In this document: positions 36,239 through 46,324 of the stretch, one piece after another
Position numbering within the stretch: position 1 is the stretch's first letter
Layout of the letters: the number at the start of each line of letters is the position of its first letter
Assembly: GCA_947305745.1 (NCBI GenBank)
Contig: CAMZEH010000001.1
Coordinates: 1 to 64,000, forward strand
DNA length: 64,000 nucleotides
Origin: an uncultured Clostridia bacterium
GTDB taxonomy: Bacteria; Bacillota; Clostridia; Oscillospirales; Acutalibacteraceae
Reading direction: 5' to 3'
The notes under the pieces: generated by a model
What the model saw: the letters and a program-made list of their open reading frames with translations, nothing else
What the model was told of the DNA's origin: nothing
The model's database searches: none
Position numbers and translations under genes: made by a program

Positions 36239-36313
36239 AATCATCACTCCCAACTCTTTAGGAGTGACTAACCGCCCTTCGCTCGGGCATGGGCTCACCA
36301 CCAATATATTATA
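36239..36313 (-). promoter_or_regulatory. promoter and structured leader of the small peptide gene
   Basis: On the minus strand, TATAAT at 36308-36313 precedes a leader of about 60 bases with two hairpins: GCCCGAGCGAAGGGC, and TCACTCC-N10-GGAGTGA. The second covers the ribosome site of the peptide gene. No good -35 box is visible 17 bases upstream. Confidence 0.45.
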
Positions 36314-36365
36314 ACCGACAAATTCCGGCTTTTTCTATGTTATAAACTTTAACACTAAAATTCAT

Positions 36366-37463
36366 CTATATTATTTCCGAAATAATCACATTCGAGACCA
36401 AAAAACTTGATTCGTTTATTTTTATTCTGTTTTCTGAACATTCTATCAAACCGTGTTTTTCAAATTTTTTTGCTTTCTCAAAATATGTTTTCGGTAAGTC
36501 ATAGCCCATTTTTTGTTTGAATTTCGTGTTTGTAACGCCCCATTTTGTGCGCAACGCGAGCATTATGAATTCTTTTTCCAAATTAGTTTTTTCGTGTTCT
36601 ACCCGAGCGTTATCTATAAATTTTTTCAAATTTTTTTCATAGTAAAATCGCTTGCCCCCCACAAGACTGTGTGCTGACGGACCTATTCCCAAGTAATCGT
36701 CCAGGTCCCAATATTTAAGGTTATGCTTACTTTCAAAACCGCCTTTTGCAAAATTCGAAATCTCATAATGACTATATCCACACTTTTTTAATGCTTCACA
36801 CGCATAAATATAAAAATCCGCAAGCTCATCATCACTACAAAATTTCCAATTCTCTTTATTAAAATAATACGGCGTGCCTTCTTCTATCTTCAACATATAT
36901 GCCGAAATATGTGGAATGCCATTAGATAAGCAAAAATTTACAAATTCTTCAATATCTTCGTTTTTCTGCTCGGGAACGCCTAAAATTATATCGAGTGAAA
37001 TATTATTTATGCCGCTTGATTTAAGAAAGTTTACCGATTTTTTAATATCTTCCGCATTATGTCTGCGGCCTAAAATCTTAAGCTGACTATTATTCATCGA
37101 TTGCGCACCGAGTGAAACTCTATTTAGACCAAAATGTCTTAATTTTTCAAAATCTAAAAATTCAGTATCTGCAGGGTTTATTTCCATAGTGATTTCAGGA
37201 TTTGAAATTTTAAAATTATCTATTACGGTATTCAAAATTTGGATAATATTATCCGCCGAAAGCAAACTGGGTGTACCTCCGCCAAAATAAATTGTATCGA
37301 CTGTTTTATCAATTTTTTTGCCCCATAATTCAATTTCGCGGCAAACGGCACTCACATATTTTCCTTTGAGACTTTCGTCGGTAAGCGAATAAAAATCGCA
37401 ATACGGACATTTACCACGGCAAAAAGGCACATGAATATATATACCCAGATTGCTTTTCGACAT
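36366..37463 (-). CDS. hemW: heme chaperone HemW (radical SAM)
   Basis: A 365-residue radical SAM protein with the 4Fe-4S motif CRGKCPYC near residue 18 and SAM-binding FGGGTPSLL. It carries HNLKYW near 250, matching the HNxxYW heme-binding motif that separates HemW from the coproporphyrinogen dehydrogenase HemN. In other bacteria HemW delivers heme to respiratory enzymes. Many fermentative Clostridia keep it without obvious heme pathways. Located just downstream of lepA, a common clostridial order. The start at 37463 is chosen for the AGGTG spacing. Confidence 0.92.
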   Translation of the reverse strand: MSKSNLGIYIHVPFCRGKCPYCDFYSLTDESLKGKYVSAVCREIELWGKKIDKTVDTIYFGGGTPSLLSADNIIQILNTVIDNFKISNPEITMEINPADTEFLDFEKLRHFGLNRVSLGAQSMNNSQLKILGRRHNAEDIKKSVNFLKSSGINNISLDIILGVPEQKNEDIEEFVNFCLSNGIPHISAYMLKIEEGTPYYFNKENWKFCSDDELADFYIYACEALKKCGYSHYEISNFAKGGFESKHNLKYWDLDDYLGIGPSAHSLVGGKRFYYEKNLKKFIDNARVEHEKTNLEKEFIMLALRTKWGVTNTKFKQKMGYDLPKTYFEKAKKFEKHGLIECSENRIKINESSFLVSNVIISEII

Positions 37464-37499
37464 ATTCATGCACCTACTTTTTTAAATTCATTATCAAAA

Positions 37500-39308
37500 T
37501 CAATCTTCATCGAGTTTCAAAACTGACATGAACGCATCTTGCGGTATTTCAACGCTACCCAGCTGCCGCATACGCTTTTTGCCTTCTTTTTGTTTTTCGA
37601 GGAGTTTTTTCTTACGCGTTATATCTCCTCCGTAACACTTCGCCAAAACGTCTTTTCTCATCGCTTTCACGGTTTCCCTTGCTATTACTTTACCTCCGAT
37701 TGCCGCTTGAATTGGTATCTCAAAGAGTTGACGCGGTATTTTTTCTTTCAGTTTTTCCGCCATTTTTCGGGCTCTTTGATACGCTTTATCCCGATGAATT
37801 ATGAACGAAAGCGCGTCAACCACTTCGCCGTTTAGCATAATATCGAGCTTGACGAGTTCGGAAGATTCATATCCTGCCAGCTCATAGTCGAACGAGGCAT
37901 AACCTTTTGTATTTGATTTGAGAGCATCGAAAAAATCATAGACAATTTCGTTGAGCGGCAATTTATAGTGTATGTCCACACGTTCGGTATCGATATATTT
38001 CATATCAACGTACACTCCACGCCGCTCCTGGCAAAGTTCCATTATTGCGCCGATGTATTTTGACGGAGCGTATATATGCGCATTCGTCATCGGCTCAAGG
38101 GCATCTTGTATTGTGCCTGCGTTCGGGTAATTCGTCGGGTTATCTATGAAAATTGTACTTCCGTCTGTAAGTTTCAATTCATATATAACGCTCGGAGCTG
38201 TGGTTATTAGGTCAAGATTATACTCTCTTTCGAGTCTTTCCTGAATGATTTCCATATGAAGAAGTCCCAAAAAGCCGCATCTGAACCCAAAGCCGAGCGC
38301 AGACGACGTTTCAGGCTCATAAGAAAGCGAGGCATCGCTGAGTTTCAATTTTTCGAGCGCATCTTTTAAATCTCCATATTTTGAGCCGTCCAGCGGGTAA
38401 ATTCCGCAAAAGACCATCGGGCTTACTTCACGATATCCCGGGAGAGGCTTATCCGCAGGGTTATCGGCAAGCGTTATTGTATCGCCGACTTTCGCCGAAC
38501 TTACGGTTTTTATCGATGCCGAAATGTATCCGACCTCGCCTGCCGTCAGTTCGTCGCAAGACTCTAAATTCGTAGCCTTTGAAAATCCACATTCGGTCAC
38601 GGTGAAACTTTCTCCACCTGCCATAAATTTAATTTTATCGCCGACTTTAACTTTCCCGTTCATAATGCGAACATACACAATAACGCCTTTGTAAGCGTCA
38701 TAATATGAATCAAAAATAAGCGCTTGCAGAGGCTCGTTTTCGCTGCCTTTCGGCGGAGGAACACTTTTAACTATGCTTTCCAAAACGTCTTTTATATTAA
38801 GCCCTGTTTTTGCCGAGACTCTCGGCGCATCTTCCGCAGGTATACCAATTACATCTTCAATTTCTTTGCAAACTCTGTCGGGGTCGGCACTCGGCAAGTC
38901 TATCTTGTTTATAACGGGGATTATTTCCAGCCCAGCATCAAGCGCAAGGTATGTATTTGCAAGCGTCTGAGCCTCGATACCCTGCGATGCATCAACTACC
39001 AGAATCGCACCTTCACATGCCGCCAAAGAGCGCGAAACTTCGTAGTTGAAATCAACATGGCCGGGAGTATCTATCAGATTAAAAAGATACTCCTTACCAT
39101 CATCTGCGTTATAAAAAAGGCTTACCGCATGCGATTTTATCGTGATTCCGCGCTCCCGTTCGAGATCCATATCGTCAAGAATTTGGCTTTCCATATCACG
39201 CTTTGAAACGGAATTGGTCAGTTCCAAAATTCTATCTGCAAGCGTAGATTTTCCATGATCTATGTGCGCTATTATGCTAAAATTACGTATTCTTTCTTTT
39301 GACAGCAT
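37500..39308 (-). CDS. lepA: elongation factor 4 (LepA)
   Basis: Ribosome-associated GTPase involved in initiation and back-translocation. The 602 residues show the P-loop HIDHGKST near residue 15, DTPGHVDF near 80, NKIDLP near 135 and the C-terminal LepA-specific domain with [21 protein letters not shown]. Full length. The start at 39308 follows AGGAG. The upstream glycosyltransferase gene runs 26 bases into lepA, so translation may be coupled. Confidence 0.97.
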   Translation of the reverse strand: MLSKERIRNFSIIAHIDHGKSTLADRILELTNSVSKRDMESQILDDMDLERERGITIKSHAVSLFYNADDGKEYLFNLIDTPGHVDFNYEVSRSLAACEGAILVVDASQGIEAQTLANTYLALDAGLEIIPVINKIDLPSADPDRVCKEIEDVIGIPAEDAPRVSAKTGLNIKDVLESIVKSVPPPKGSENEPLQALIFDSYYDAYKGVIVYVRIMNGKVKVGDKIKFMAGGESFTVTECGFSKATNLESCDELTAGEVGYISASIKTVSSAKVGDTITLADNPADKPLPGYREVSPMVFCGIYPLDGSKYGDLKDALEKLKLSDASLSYEPETSSALGFGFRCGFLGLLHMEIIQERLEREYNLDLITTAPSVIYELKLTDGSTIFIDNPTNYPNAGTIQDALEPMTNAHIYAPSKYIGAIMELCQERRGVYVDMKYIDTERVDIHYKLPLNEIVYDFFDALKSNTKGYASFDYELAGYESSELVKLDIMLNGEVVDALSFIIHRDKAYQRARKMAEKLKEKIPRQLFEIPIQAAIGGKVIARETVKAMRKDVLAKCYGGDITRKKKLLEKQKEGKKRMRQLGSVEIPQDAFMSVLKLDED

Positions 39309-40386
39309 TCCTGCCACTCCTACTAACCTTTTCTTTTTCTGAGCCGTCCGCCCAGATTTTTAGCTGTTTTAATCTTTTCTCATTTTTAGCACTTAACTTA
39401 ACATTATATTTCTTAACGAAATTATTCCAAAGTTCATTATAGAAGGTCTTTGCAAAAACTTGTCTATCCTCGACTTTTTGAGTTCTTCGAACTATATTAT
39501 TCAGCATGAAATTCAAAATATATTCATCGCTGCCTTTAAACTTAAATCTTTTACGATTTTTAACTATTTCTTTTGTGATCTCGGCAAAGCTGCTAAGTTT
39601 GACTTTAAGAGCGCTACCACTCGTCGAGCCGGGGCGATTGATTCTATAAATATAGCCAATGTTCTCATCCCTGGCAACCTTTTTCATACACGGGAATGCC
39701 AAAAACCCAAACAAAACATCTTCATTTGTGCGAAGACCTTTTTTGAATTCTAAACCATTATCTTTGAAAAAGTTTTTCTTGTAAACGTACTTACAAACAC
39801 TCCAACCATGGGTTTTAAAAATTTCGTAAGGACTTTGACCGTTTTTGCACTCCAATAATTTAATCTTGCTTTCATCATATTTATAGCTGTTTAGATCCAC
39901 TTCTTGCCCAAACGGAATGCGCGTTAATCCAAATTCAACGGCGTCAATATCTTTATACTTTTTAAATATATCCACAACTTTTTCGAGCGTATGAGGGACT
40001 AAAAAATCATCGGGGTCGCAATAATAAATAAAGTCGCCCGTCGCGGCCTCATATCCGACGTTCCTCGCCACGCTCGTACCGGAATTCTCCTGAGTAATTA
40101 TTCTTATGCGGCTATCTTTTTGCGCATGTTCTTCTAAAATTTTGTCGCAATTATCGGGCGAGCCATCATTAACGCAGATAATTTCAAGGTTTTTATATGT
40201 CTGATTTTCTACCGTTTTTAAAGATTCATCTAAATATTTTTCAACTTTATAAATCGGAAGTATGACGGAAATTTTCGGGGATTGCTCGTTTAATTCATCG
40301 GCGCAAACACTATGCGAAGGTAGAAAGAATGAGCACACAAACAGAACAAAAGTTAATAAAGCGAATTTTTTAATAAAATTTTTCAT
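39283..40386 (-). CDS. family 2 glycosyltransferase with signal peptide (copy 1)
   Basis: A 367-residue GT-A enzyme. Family hallmarks are complete: [51 protein letters not shown] and the metal-binding YCDPDD. Unusually, the protein opens with what looks like a Sec signal peptide ([24 protein letters not shown]). By charge rules the catalytic domain would then be outside the membrane, where nucleotide sugars are not expected. It is the third of three tandem paralogs and overlaps lepA by 26 bases. Donor and acceptor are unknown; the start at 40386 follows GAGGTG. Confidence 0.85.
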   Translation of the reverse strand: MKNFIKKFALLTFVLFVCSFFLPSHSVCADELNEQSPKISVILPIYKVEKYLDESLKTVENQTYKNLEIICVNDGSPDNCDKILEEHAQKDSRIRIITQENSGTSVARNVGYEAATGDFIYYCDPDDFLVPHTLEKVVDIFKKYKDIDAVEFGLTRIPFGQEVDLNSYKYDESKIKLLECKNGQSPYEIFKTHGWSVCKYVYKKNFFKDNGLEFKKGLRTNEDVLFGFLAFPCMKKVARDENIGYIYRINRPGSTSGSALKVKLSSFAEITKEIVKNRKRFKFKGSDEYILNFMLNNIVRRTQKVEDRQVFAKTFYNELWNNFVKKYNVKLSAKNEKRLKQLKIWADGSEKEKVSRSGRNAVKRKNT

Positions 40387-40437
40387 ATAAATACACCTCA
40401 AACAGATTTTTTATAAATTATTTGTATTCATCGAATA

Positions 40438-41508
40438 CTACTGTGCCACCGATTTTAATTCATTGATTTTTTGAGCCTGCTCCTTATTTGGAATTACGCC
40501 ATATTTATTTATATAATCGTCTTCGATGATGTGAACCGCCTTTTTTGCGTAACCTTTTTGTTCGGGCATACCTTTAATTTCATGAACTATTGGCTCATAG
40601 AACATCACCAAAATCATATCTGAGAACTGCTCATCTATTCCCACAAACTCAAATTCGCCACGCATGTCCACAAGTTCCCCTCTTATCGTGAAAAAGCTTT
40701 CCAGGCGGCGTTCAATTTTTTTGAAATCGCTATTCATCACCGAACCTACACGCCCATAGCGGTAGAGATAATAAATATTATCGTCTTTTACCATTTTCTT
40801 GGCGTAAAGCTCACATTTCCACGTAAAGAGCACATCTTCACAAATGATACCTTTTTTAAACTGTATATTGTGCTCCTCTAAAAACGACCTCTTATAAAGG
40901 TTTTGCCATACATTGACTTTCTCCAAATCAAAAATTTTAAAAGGATTTTCCTTACCGTTTACTTCGATCAACAGTTTGCCGCGACCCTCATATGGGCGAG
41001 CACTTAAATCGGGTCTTAGGTGCTGGCTGAAATCTTCATATTTAAAATTGACTATCTCAGGGTCGTACTCTTTTGCTGACTCCACAGCCTTTTCGAGAGT
41101 ATAAGGAAGTATCAAATCGTCCGAGTCAACAAAATAAATCCAGTTTCCCGTCGCAGCTTTCATGCCCGCGTTACGCGCTGCGCTTATTCCTTGATTTTCT
41201 TGATTTATAATTTTAATTCTTTTGTCTTTCTTTTGATGCTTTTTCAAAATTTCGCCGGAGTTATCGGGCGAGCCGTCATTTACGCAGATAATCTCAATAT
41301 CCTTATATGTTTGATTTTGCACGCTGTCGAGACAGTCGTCAAGATAGTCCTCAACCTTATAAACGGGAATAATTACCGAAACCTTTTCATTCGGGCCTTC
41401 CGGCTCCCAAAATTTAAAATTAATATTTTTGAAAGCAATAACTCCGACTACCGCTAAAATCGCAGTCAAAATACAACCAATTAAGACTTTTTTCGAGAAT
41501 TTTTTCAT
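40438..41508 (-). CDS. family 2 glycosyltransferase with N-terminal membrane anchor (copy 2)
   Basis: A 356-residue paralog of the neighbouring genes. A basic start and one membrane helix (KKVLIGCILTAILAVVGVIAF) are followed directly by the GT-A domain: [43 protein letters not shown] and FVDSDDLIL. The anchor predicts an N-in, domain-out topology. The C-terminal half (about 200-356) is shared with the other copies and may bind the acceptor. The ATG at 41508 follows GAGGTG. Confidence 0.85.
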   Translation of the reverse strand: MKKFSKKVLIGCILTAILAVVGVIAFKNINFKFWEPEGPNEKVSVIIPVYKVEDYLDDCLDSVQNQTYKDIEIICVNDGSPDNSGEILKKHQKKDKRIKIINQENQGISAARNAGMKAATGNWIYFVDSDDLILPYTLEKAVESAKEYDPEIVNFKYEDFSQHLRPDLSARPYEGRGKLLIEVNGKENPFKIFDLEKVNVWQNLYKRSFLEEHNIQFKKGIICEDVLFTWKCELYAKKMVKDDNIYYLYRYGRVGSVMNSDFKKIERRLESFFTIRGELVDMRGEFEFVGIDEQFSDMILVMFYEPIVHEIKGMPEQKGYAKKAVHIIEDDYINKYGVIPNKEQAQKINELKSVAQ

Positions 41509-41549
41509 AAAATACAGCACCTCATTAATTTGTACAAACAAAAAATTTA

Positions 41550-42629
41550 TTAATCGGGATATGCGATATTTTTAAGTTCGTTGTATTGCTTTTGCTGCCA
41601 GCCTTGCAGCTTCACGCCATGCTCTGCGATTAGCTTGTCCGCCATCAAATCTACGACAATTTTCGCAAAATATTTTCTATCATTTTCGTCTTTGGTGTCT
41701 TTCGTTATATGTTTATAGTTTAGGTCAAGTATCTTCGAAACAAGCCACTCCGAGCCGCGGTTAAAATTGAATAAATCGAAATTATCGACAAGCTCTTTTG
41801 AAACGGTCGTGGAAGCTTTTAAAACCTTTTTCGCATTGAATTCCGTAACCGCCGAACCCGGTCTATCTATCCGGTAACAGTAAAACGGATTTTTATCTTG
41901 CACAACCTCTCTAAGCCTTGCGAAAACCAAGAAATTAAAGAGTCCGTCCTCATAATGCGTCACGCCGTCTTTAAACCAAATATTATTTTCCGCCAGAAAC
42001 TCACGACGATATATCTTCGTGACCATAAATGCCGTGTTACCAATCATATCATAGAACGGATTCTGATATTTCCTGCGCCTATGAAAACTCACTTTGGTAT
42101 CGTCATACTTCATCGAATCTATATTCGGATCTGTGCCGTCCTCGAATTTCGTAAGCTCCGATGCCACTACATTCACGCGGTATTTCTTGGCGCTTTCGTA
42201 AAGCTTTTCATACGCCCAAGGAGTAATGACGTCATCTGAGTCCACAAACGCAACGTAGTCGCCGTGAGCTTCTCGGAGTCCGTGATTTCTCGCCGACGCA
42301 ACGCCTGCATTTTCTTGATTTATTACCTTTATTCTGTCGTCATTTTTCGCATGTTCTTCCAAAATTTTACGTGAGCCGTCTTTCGAGCCGTCATTTACGC
42401 AAATTATCTCAATCTCTCTGAGCGTCTGATTTTCAATGCTCTTAAGGCATTCATCAAGATATTTTTCTGTATTGTAAACAGGCACGATAACGGAAACTTT
42501 GATATTACCCGAAGGCTCGTCCGAAAACTTGATTTCTTCTGTATGGCTCATAACGTTAAAGAAACAAGATACCGCGCCGCCAAAAGCTATAAGTAACGTC
42601 AGCAAGCCCCACTTCAATTTTGAATTCAT
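41550..42629 (-). CDS. family 2 glycosyltransferase with N-terminal membrane anchor (copy 3)
   Basis: A 359-residue paralog, first of the three in transcription order. It has an N-terminal helix (WGLLTLLIAFGGAVSCFFNV), then SVIVPVYNTEKYLDECLKSI, CVNDGSKDGSRKIL, ENAGVASARNHG and FVDSDDVITP. Again the catalytic domain would lie outside by the positive-inside rule. It starts 36 bases after pnp with GGAGG, so the set may partly be read from the rpsO-pnp transcript. It probably builds a surface or secreted glycan; the target is unknown. Confidence 0.85.
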   Translation of the reverse strand: MNSKLKWGLLTLLIAFGGAVSCFFNVMSHTEEIKFSDEPSGNIKVSVIVPVYNTEKYLDECLKSIENQTLREIEIICVNDGSKDGSRKILEEHAKNDDRIKVINQENAGVASARNHGLREAHGDYVAFVDSDDVITPWAYEKLYESAKKYRVNVVASELTKFEDGTDPNIDSMKYDDTKVSFHRRRKYQNPFYDMIGNTAFMVTKIYRREFLAENNIWFKDGVTHYEDGLFNFLVFARLREVVQDKNPFYCYRIDRPGSAVTEFNAKKVLKASTTVSKELVDNFDLFNFNRGSEWLVSKILDLNYKHITKDTKDENDRKYFAKIVVDLMADKLIAEHGVKLQGWQQKQYNELKNIAYPD

Positions 42630-42664
42630 AAAAATGCCTCCAAAATCACCATTTGATATTATAT

Positions 42665-44755
42665 TTATAAATCTGAAAACTCTTTCATCGAAAGATTTAT
42701 CCTGCCTCTGCTATCGATTTCGCTTATGCGGACTTTGACTTCCTGCCCGACTGATAAAACATCGGAAATCTTATTGATTCTGCGGTTTGCAACCTGAGAG
42801 ATATGGCACATACCTTCTTTACCCGGCGCAAACTCAATAAACGCACCAAAATCCATAAGGCGCACGACTTTACCCGTATAAACCGCGCCAACCACCGGGT
42901 CTGTGACTATATTTTTAATCGTATCGAACGCTTTTCTGCAGTTATCGACATCAACGCCCATAATAAACACGTTTCCGTCTTCTTCGATATCAACCTTAAC
43001 ATCAAAATCAGAACAAATTTTCTGGATAACTTTTCCGCCCGGTCCGATGACGTCGCGAATTTTGTCGACTTCGATAGTAGTTGCCAAAACTTTAGGCGCA
43101 TATTTCGAAAGCTCTTTTCTCGGCTTGTCTATTACTTTCAGCATTATCTCATCAAGGATATAATCTCTTGCTTTGTGCGTTTTTTCGAGCGCCTCTTTGA
43201 TTATTTCTTTCGTAAGACCTTGAATTTTCAAATCCATTTGAATGGCGGTAATACCTTTGTGTGTGCCCGCGACTTTGAAATCCATATCGCCAAAGAAATC
43301 CTCAAGGCCTTGGATATCTACCATTGTCATGAATTTGTCGCCGTCTGTGATGAGTCCGCACGAAATACCCGCAACAGGCGCTTTTATCGGAACACCTGCG
43401 TCCATAAGGGCCAAAGTCGAACCGCAAACCGACGCTTGTGAAGTCGAGCCGTTGGACGACAAAACTTCCGAAACCAAACGCAGCGCATAAGGGAATTCTT
43501 CCACTGACGGAATTACAGGTACAAGTGCTTTCTCCGCAAGCGCCCCGTGACCGATTTCACGTCTACCCGGGCCTCTGCTCGGACGCGTTTCGCCAACGGA
43601 ATACGACGGGAAATTATAGTGATGCATATATCTTTTGAACTCCTCGCTGTCTATACCGTCGAGAAGCTGTCTGTCGCTGATCGGGCCCAAAGTAAGCGCC
43701 GTCAACACTTGAGTTTGCCCTCTTGTGAACATACCCGAACCATGAACTCTCGGCAAGAGTCCGACCTGCGCATTGAGAGGCCTAATTTCATCCATTTTAC
43801 GGCCGTCAACACGCTTTTGCTCAGCAATTAACCAGTGCCTTACAATGTGCTTTTGTGCAAGATATAAGCATTCATCGATTTTCTTTTCGGCACCTGGATA
43901 AATTTCATCAAATTTTTCATGGACTTTCTTATAAATCGGGTCCAAATTTTCATCTCTGACCGTTTTATCGTCTGTGTAAAGTGCGACTTTCAAATCTTCT
44001 TTCGCGTAGTTTTCAACGGCTTCCAGCATCGCCTCCGAAGGTGCGGAACTTTCATATTTAAATTTCGGTTTTCCAATTTCTGATTTTATGCCGTTTATGA
44101 ATTTAATTATTTCTTTGTTGGTTTCATGCGCTTTCAAAATCGCCTCGTACATCGTTTCGTCCGAAACTTCGTTCGCCCCCGCTTCAATCATCGGGATTAA
44201 AGTTTCCGTGGATGCGACGGTTAACGCGAGGTCAGAATTTTTCCTTTGTGCCGCGGTTGGATTGATTATTATTTCGCCATTAACAAGTCCGACAAAAACC
44301 GCGGAAATCGGTCCACCCCAAGGAATATCGGAGATACTCAGCGCAACCGAAGTACCTATCATTGCCGCGACTTCGGGCGAACAATCTTCATCGACGGACA
44401 TGGCCGTACACACGACGGAAACGTCATTTCGCATGTCCTTTGGAAACAGCGGACGAATGGGTCTGTCGATAACCCTTGATGTTAGTATGGCTTTATCTGA
44501 AGGCTTGCCCTCTCTTTTTGAGAACGAACCCGGAATTTTTCCGACCGAATACAGTCTTTCTTCGAAATCTACCGAAAGCGGGAAGAAATCTATCCCCTCG
44601 CGCGGTGCTTTCGATGCCGTAACTGCTACGTGGACAGCTGTATCGCCGTAGCGCACCATGCATTCGCCATTTGCGAGCTGTGCGAATTTGCCTGTTTCTA
44701 TGACCAGTTTTCTCCCTGCCAGATTTGTTTCGAATACTTTGTAATTTTCAAACAT
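42665..44755 (-). CDS. pnp: polyribonucleotide nucleotidyltransferase
   Basis: Phosphorolytic 3'-5' exoribonuclease and RNA-tailing enzyme. The 696 residues hold two RNase PH domains (first near 10-225; second with GTRTQVLT-like TRGQTQVLTALTLG near 345 and GRREIGHGALAEKAL near 400), a KH domain (IRDVIGPGGKVIQKI near 555) and an S1 domain (GAVYTGKVVRLMDFGAFIEF near 615). Start 44755 (MFENYKVFE) is typical; an ATG 12 bases upstream also fits. It follows rpsO across a stable stem-loop, the classic autoregulated arrangement. Confidence 0.96.
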   Translation of the reverse strand: MFENYKVFETNLAGRKLVIETGKFAQLANGECMVRYGDTAVHVAVTASKAPREGIDFFPLSVDFEERLYSVGKIPGSFSKREGKPSDKAILTSRVIDRPIRPLFPKDMRNDVSVVCTAMSVDEDCSPEVAAMIGTSVALSISDIPWGGPISAVFVGLVNGEIIINPTAAQRKNSDLALTVASTETLIPMIEAGANEVSDETMYEAILKAHETNKEIIKFINGIKSEIGKPKFKYESSAPSEAMLEAVENYAKEDLKVALYTDDKTVRDENLDPIYKKVHEKFDEIYPGAEKKIDECLYLAQKHIVRHWLIAEQKRVDGRKMDEIRPLNAQVGLLPRVHGSGMFTRGQTQVLTALTLGPISDRQLLDGIDSEEFKRYMHHYNFPSYSVGETRPSRGPGRREIGHGALAEKALVPVIPSVEEFPYALRLVSEVLSSNGSTSQASVCGSTLALMDAGVPIKAPVAGISCGLITDGDKFMTMVDIQGLEDFFGDMDFKVAGTHKGITAIQMDLKIQGLTKEIIKEALEKTHKARDYILDEIMLKVIDKPRKELSKYAPKVLATTIEVDKIRDVIGPGGKVIQKICSDFDVKVDIEEDGNVFIMGVDVDNCRKAFDTIKNIVTDPVVGAVYTGKVVRLMDFGAFIEFAPGKEGMCHISQVANRRINKISDVLSVGQEVKVRISEIDSRGRINLSMKEFSDL

Positions 44756-44803
44756 TAATTTTGTCATCTCCAAAATAATAAAATTGCCTATATACAGTAA
44801 TGA

Positions 44804-44832
44804 GCAGGCAACTAATATTTTTAGCCGCCTGC
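44804..44832 (-). promoter_or_regulatory. stem-loop between rpsO and pnp
   Basis: GCAGGC/GCCTGC plus an inner CTAA/TTAG stem form one long hairpin between the rpsO stop and the pnp start. It lacks a T tract, so it is less like a terminator. It matches the position of the RNase III-cleaved hairpin used in pnp autoregulation in other bacteria; function here is inferred. Confidence 0.6.
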
Positions 44833-44884
44833 CTCCATTTAATCATATTTGAAAGTTAATTTCAAAAAACTCCCAAATACGACA

Positions 44885-45148
44885 TTATTTACGGATTCCA
44901 AGTTTTTCGATGATTGACCTATATCTTTCAATATCAACTTTCGTCAGATAGTTGAGAAGTGATCTTCTGTTACCTATCATTTTGAAAAGTCCGCGTCTTG
45001 AATGATGATCTTTTTTGTGGGTTTTTAAATGCTCGGTCAAATCGTTAATTCTCTTTGTGAGAACTGCAATTTGAACTTCGGGCGAACCCGTATCGCCCTC
45101 TTTAAGCGCATACTCTTGGATTATTGCTTGTTTTTCTTCTTGTGTCAT
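44885..45148 (-). CDS. rpsO: 30S ribosomal protein S15
   Basis: An 87-residue protein that binds 16S rRNA helices 20-22. It shows the family pattern [36 protein letters not shown] and ends [13 protein letters not shown]. Full length. It is followed by a stem-loop and pnp, the usual pair. AGAGGTG precedes the ATG. Confidence 0.98.
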   Translation of the reverse strand: MTQEEKQAIIQEYALKEGDTGSPEVQIAVLTKRINDLTEHLKTHKKDHHSRRGLFKMIGNRRSLLNYLTKVDIERYRSIIEKLGIRK

Positions 45149-45289
45149 ATCTTTACACCTCTTCTAAAATTTACCCAATTTACAGCGAAATCGCCGCAGC
45201 AAACCCAGAAAAAATCTATGTTCTATCCGAGTAAGGGGGTACTTACCATTTGATTATATCACTAAGTCGGCAAAATGTAAAGCGTTATT

Positions 45290-45541
45290 TTAACCTTTAA
45301 TCTTTTGCGAAAGTTCTTTGGCACACTTCTTACAAACGTTTTTTGAATTGTAGTTCATTACGTCGTCCACTTCATCGCAAAAAATGCAGTATGGTTCATA
45401 TTTTCTCAAAATTATTTTATCACCTTCGGTAAAAATTTCCAGAGCGTCTCCCGGACTGACGTCCAAATTGTTCCTCAGCTCCATCGGGATGACTACTCTC
45501 CCTAAACTATCAACCTTTCGCACAATTCCTGTGGATTTCAT
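45290..45541 (-). CDS. abrB: AbrB-family transition-state regulator with zinc ribbon
   Basis: An 83-residue protein. Residues 1-50 are the swapped-hairpin DNA-binding AbrB domain (GIVRKVDSLGRVVIPMELRNNL). The C-terminal part has CIFC and CKKC pairs that probably bind zinc. This form is common in Clostridia, where AbrB paralogs control entry into stationary phase and sporulation. GAGGAG precedes the ATG. Targets are unknown. Confidence 0.9.
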   Translation of the reverse strand: MKSTGIVRKVDSLGRVVIPMELRNNLDVSPGDALEIFTEGDKIILRKYEPYCIFCDEVDDVMNYNSKNVCKKCAKELSQKIKG

Positions 45542-45740
45542 GATATCTCTCCTCGATAAGTTTTATTTCGGTGAATCCCGTCACCAAAATAATATTAGCA
45601 CAACTATACTTTTTTGTCAATAAATGTATTTTATGGTAAAAATAGGTCGCATAACAAAATTAATGATGAATTGTAATATTTTGACATAAAAATAAATATA
45701 AATCTATGACATCAAGTATTATAAGTGGTAGGGAAAGCGA

Positions 45741-46322
45741 ATGCTAAACTATATTTGGCCGGCGATGATATTAATAAGCATTATCAGCGCAACCATTACC
45801 AATCGTATCCCCGAGCTTGCAAATTCGGTTTTGGTCGGAGCACATAATGCCATAAATCTGGCTATTTCAATTACGGGAATGATGTGCTTTTGGACGGGAA
45901 TCATGAAAACCGCAGAGAAATCCAATCTGACAGAAAAAATTTCGAAAATTTTCGAATTTTTCATAAAATTTATTTTCCCGGAATGCACACCAAAAAGCAA
46001 AGCATCGCAAGCAATCTGTATGAATATCACCGCGAATCTTCTGGGGCTCGGCAACGCAGCAACACCTTTTGGCGTAAAAGCAATGCAAGAACTTCAGAAA
46101 TCAAACAAATCTAAAAAAACCGCCTCGAATGGTATGATAATGCTAACCGTCATTAATACTGCGTCTTTACAGATTATTCCCACAATGCTCTGCACGCTCA
46201 GGCAGAAGCACGGCTCAGAAAACCCCATGAAAATTCTTCCTTACTTGTGGGTTACCTCACTGTGCGCACTCACGGTCGGCATCGTGGCGGCAAAGTGCCT
46301 TGAAAAAAGAAAAGGTGATTAA
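45741..46322 (+). CDS. spmA: spore maturation protein A
   Basis: A 193-residue nucleoside-recognition (Gate) domain membrane protein required for spore core dehydration. It shows LVGAHNAINLAISITGMMCFWTGIMK near residues 30-55, NITANLLGLGNAATPFGVKAM near 95 and NTASLQIIPTMLCTLR near 140. It is directly followed by spmB, with only a two-base gap, so they are one operon. Confidence 0.92.
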   Translation: MLNYIWPAMILISIISATITNRIPELANSVLVGAHNAINLAISITGMMCFWTGIMKTAEKSNLTEKISKIFEFFIKFIFPECTPKSKASQAICMNITANLLGLGNAATPFGVKAMQELQKSNKSKKTASNGMIMLTVINTASLQIIPTMLCTLRQKHGSENPMKILPYLWVTSLCALTVGIVAAKCLEKRKGD

Positions 46323-46324
46323 AC

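Noticed and set aside
36180..36314. 44-codon plus-strand frame over the small-peptide region
   Set aside because: It starts right after a T run with no ribosome site and its sequence is the complement of the structured leader; the minus-strand peptide explains the region better.
45749..46054. Minus-strand frame opposite spmA
   Set aside because: Antisense to a well-supported sporulation gene and without ribosome site.
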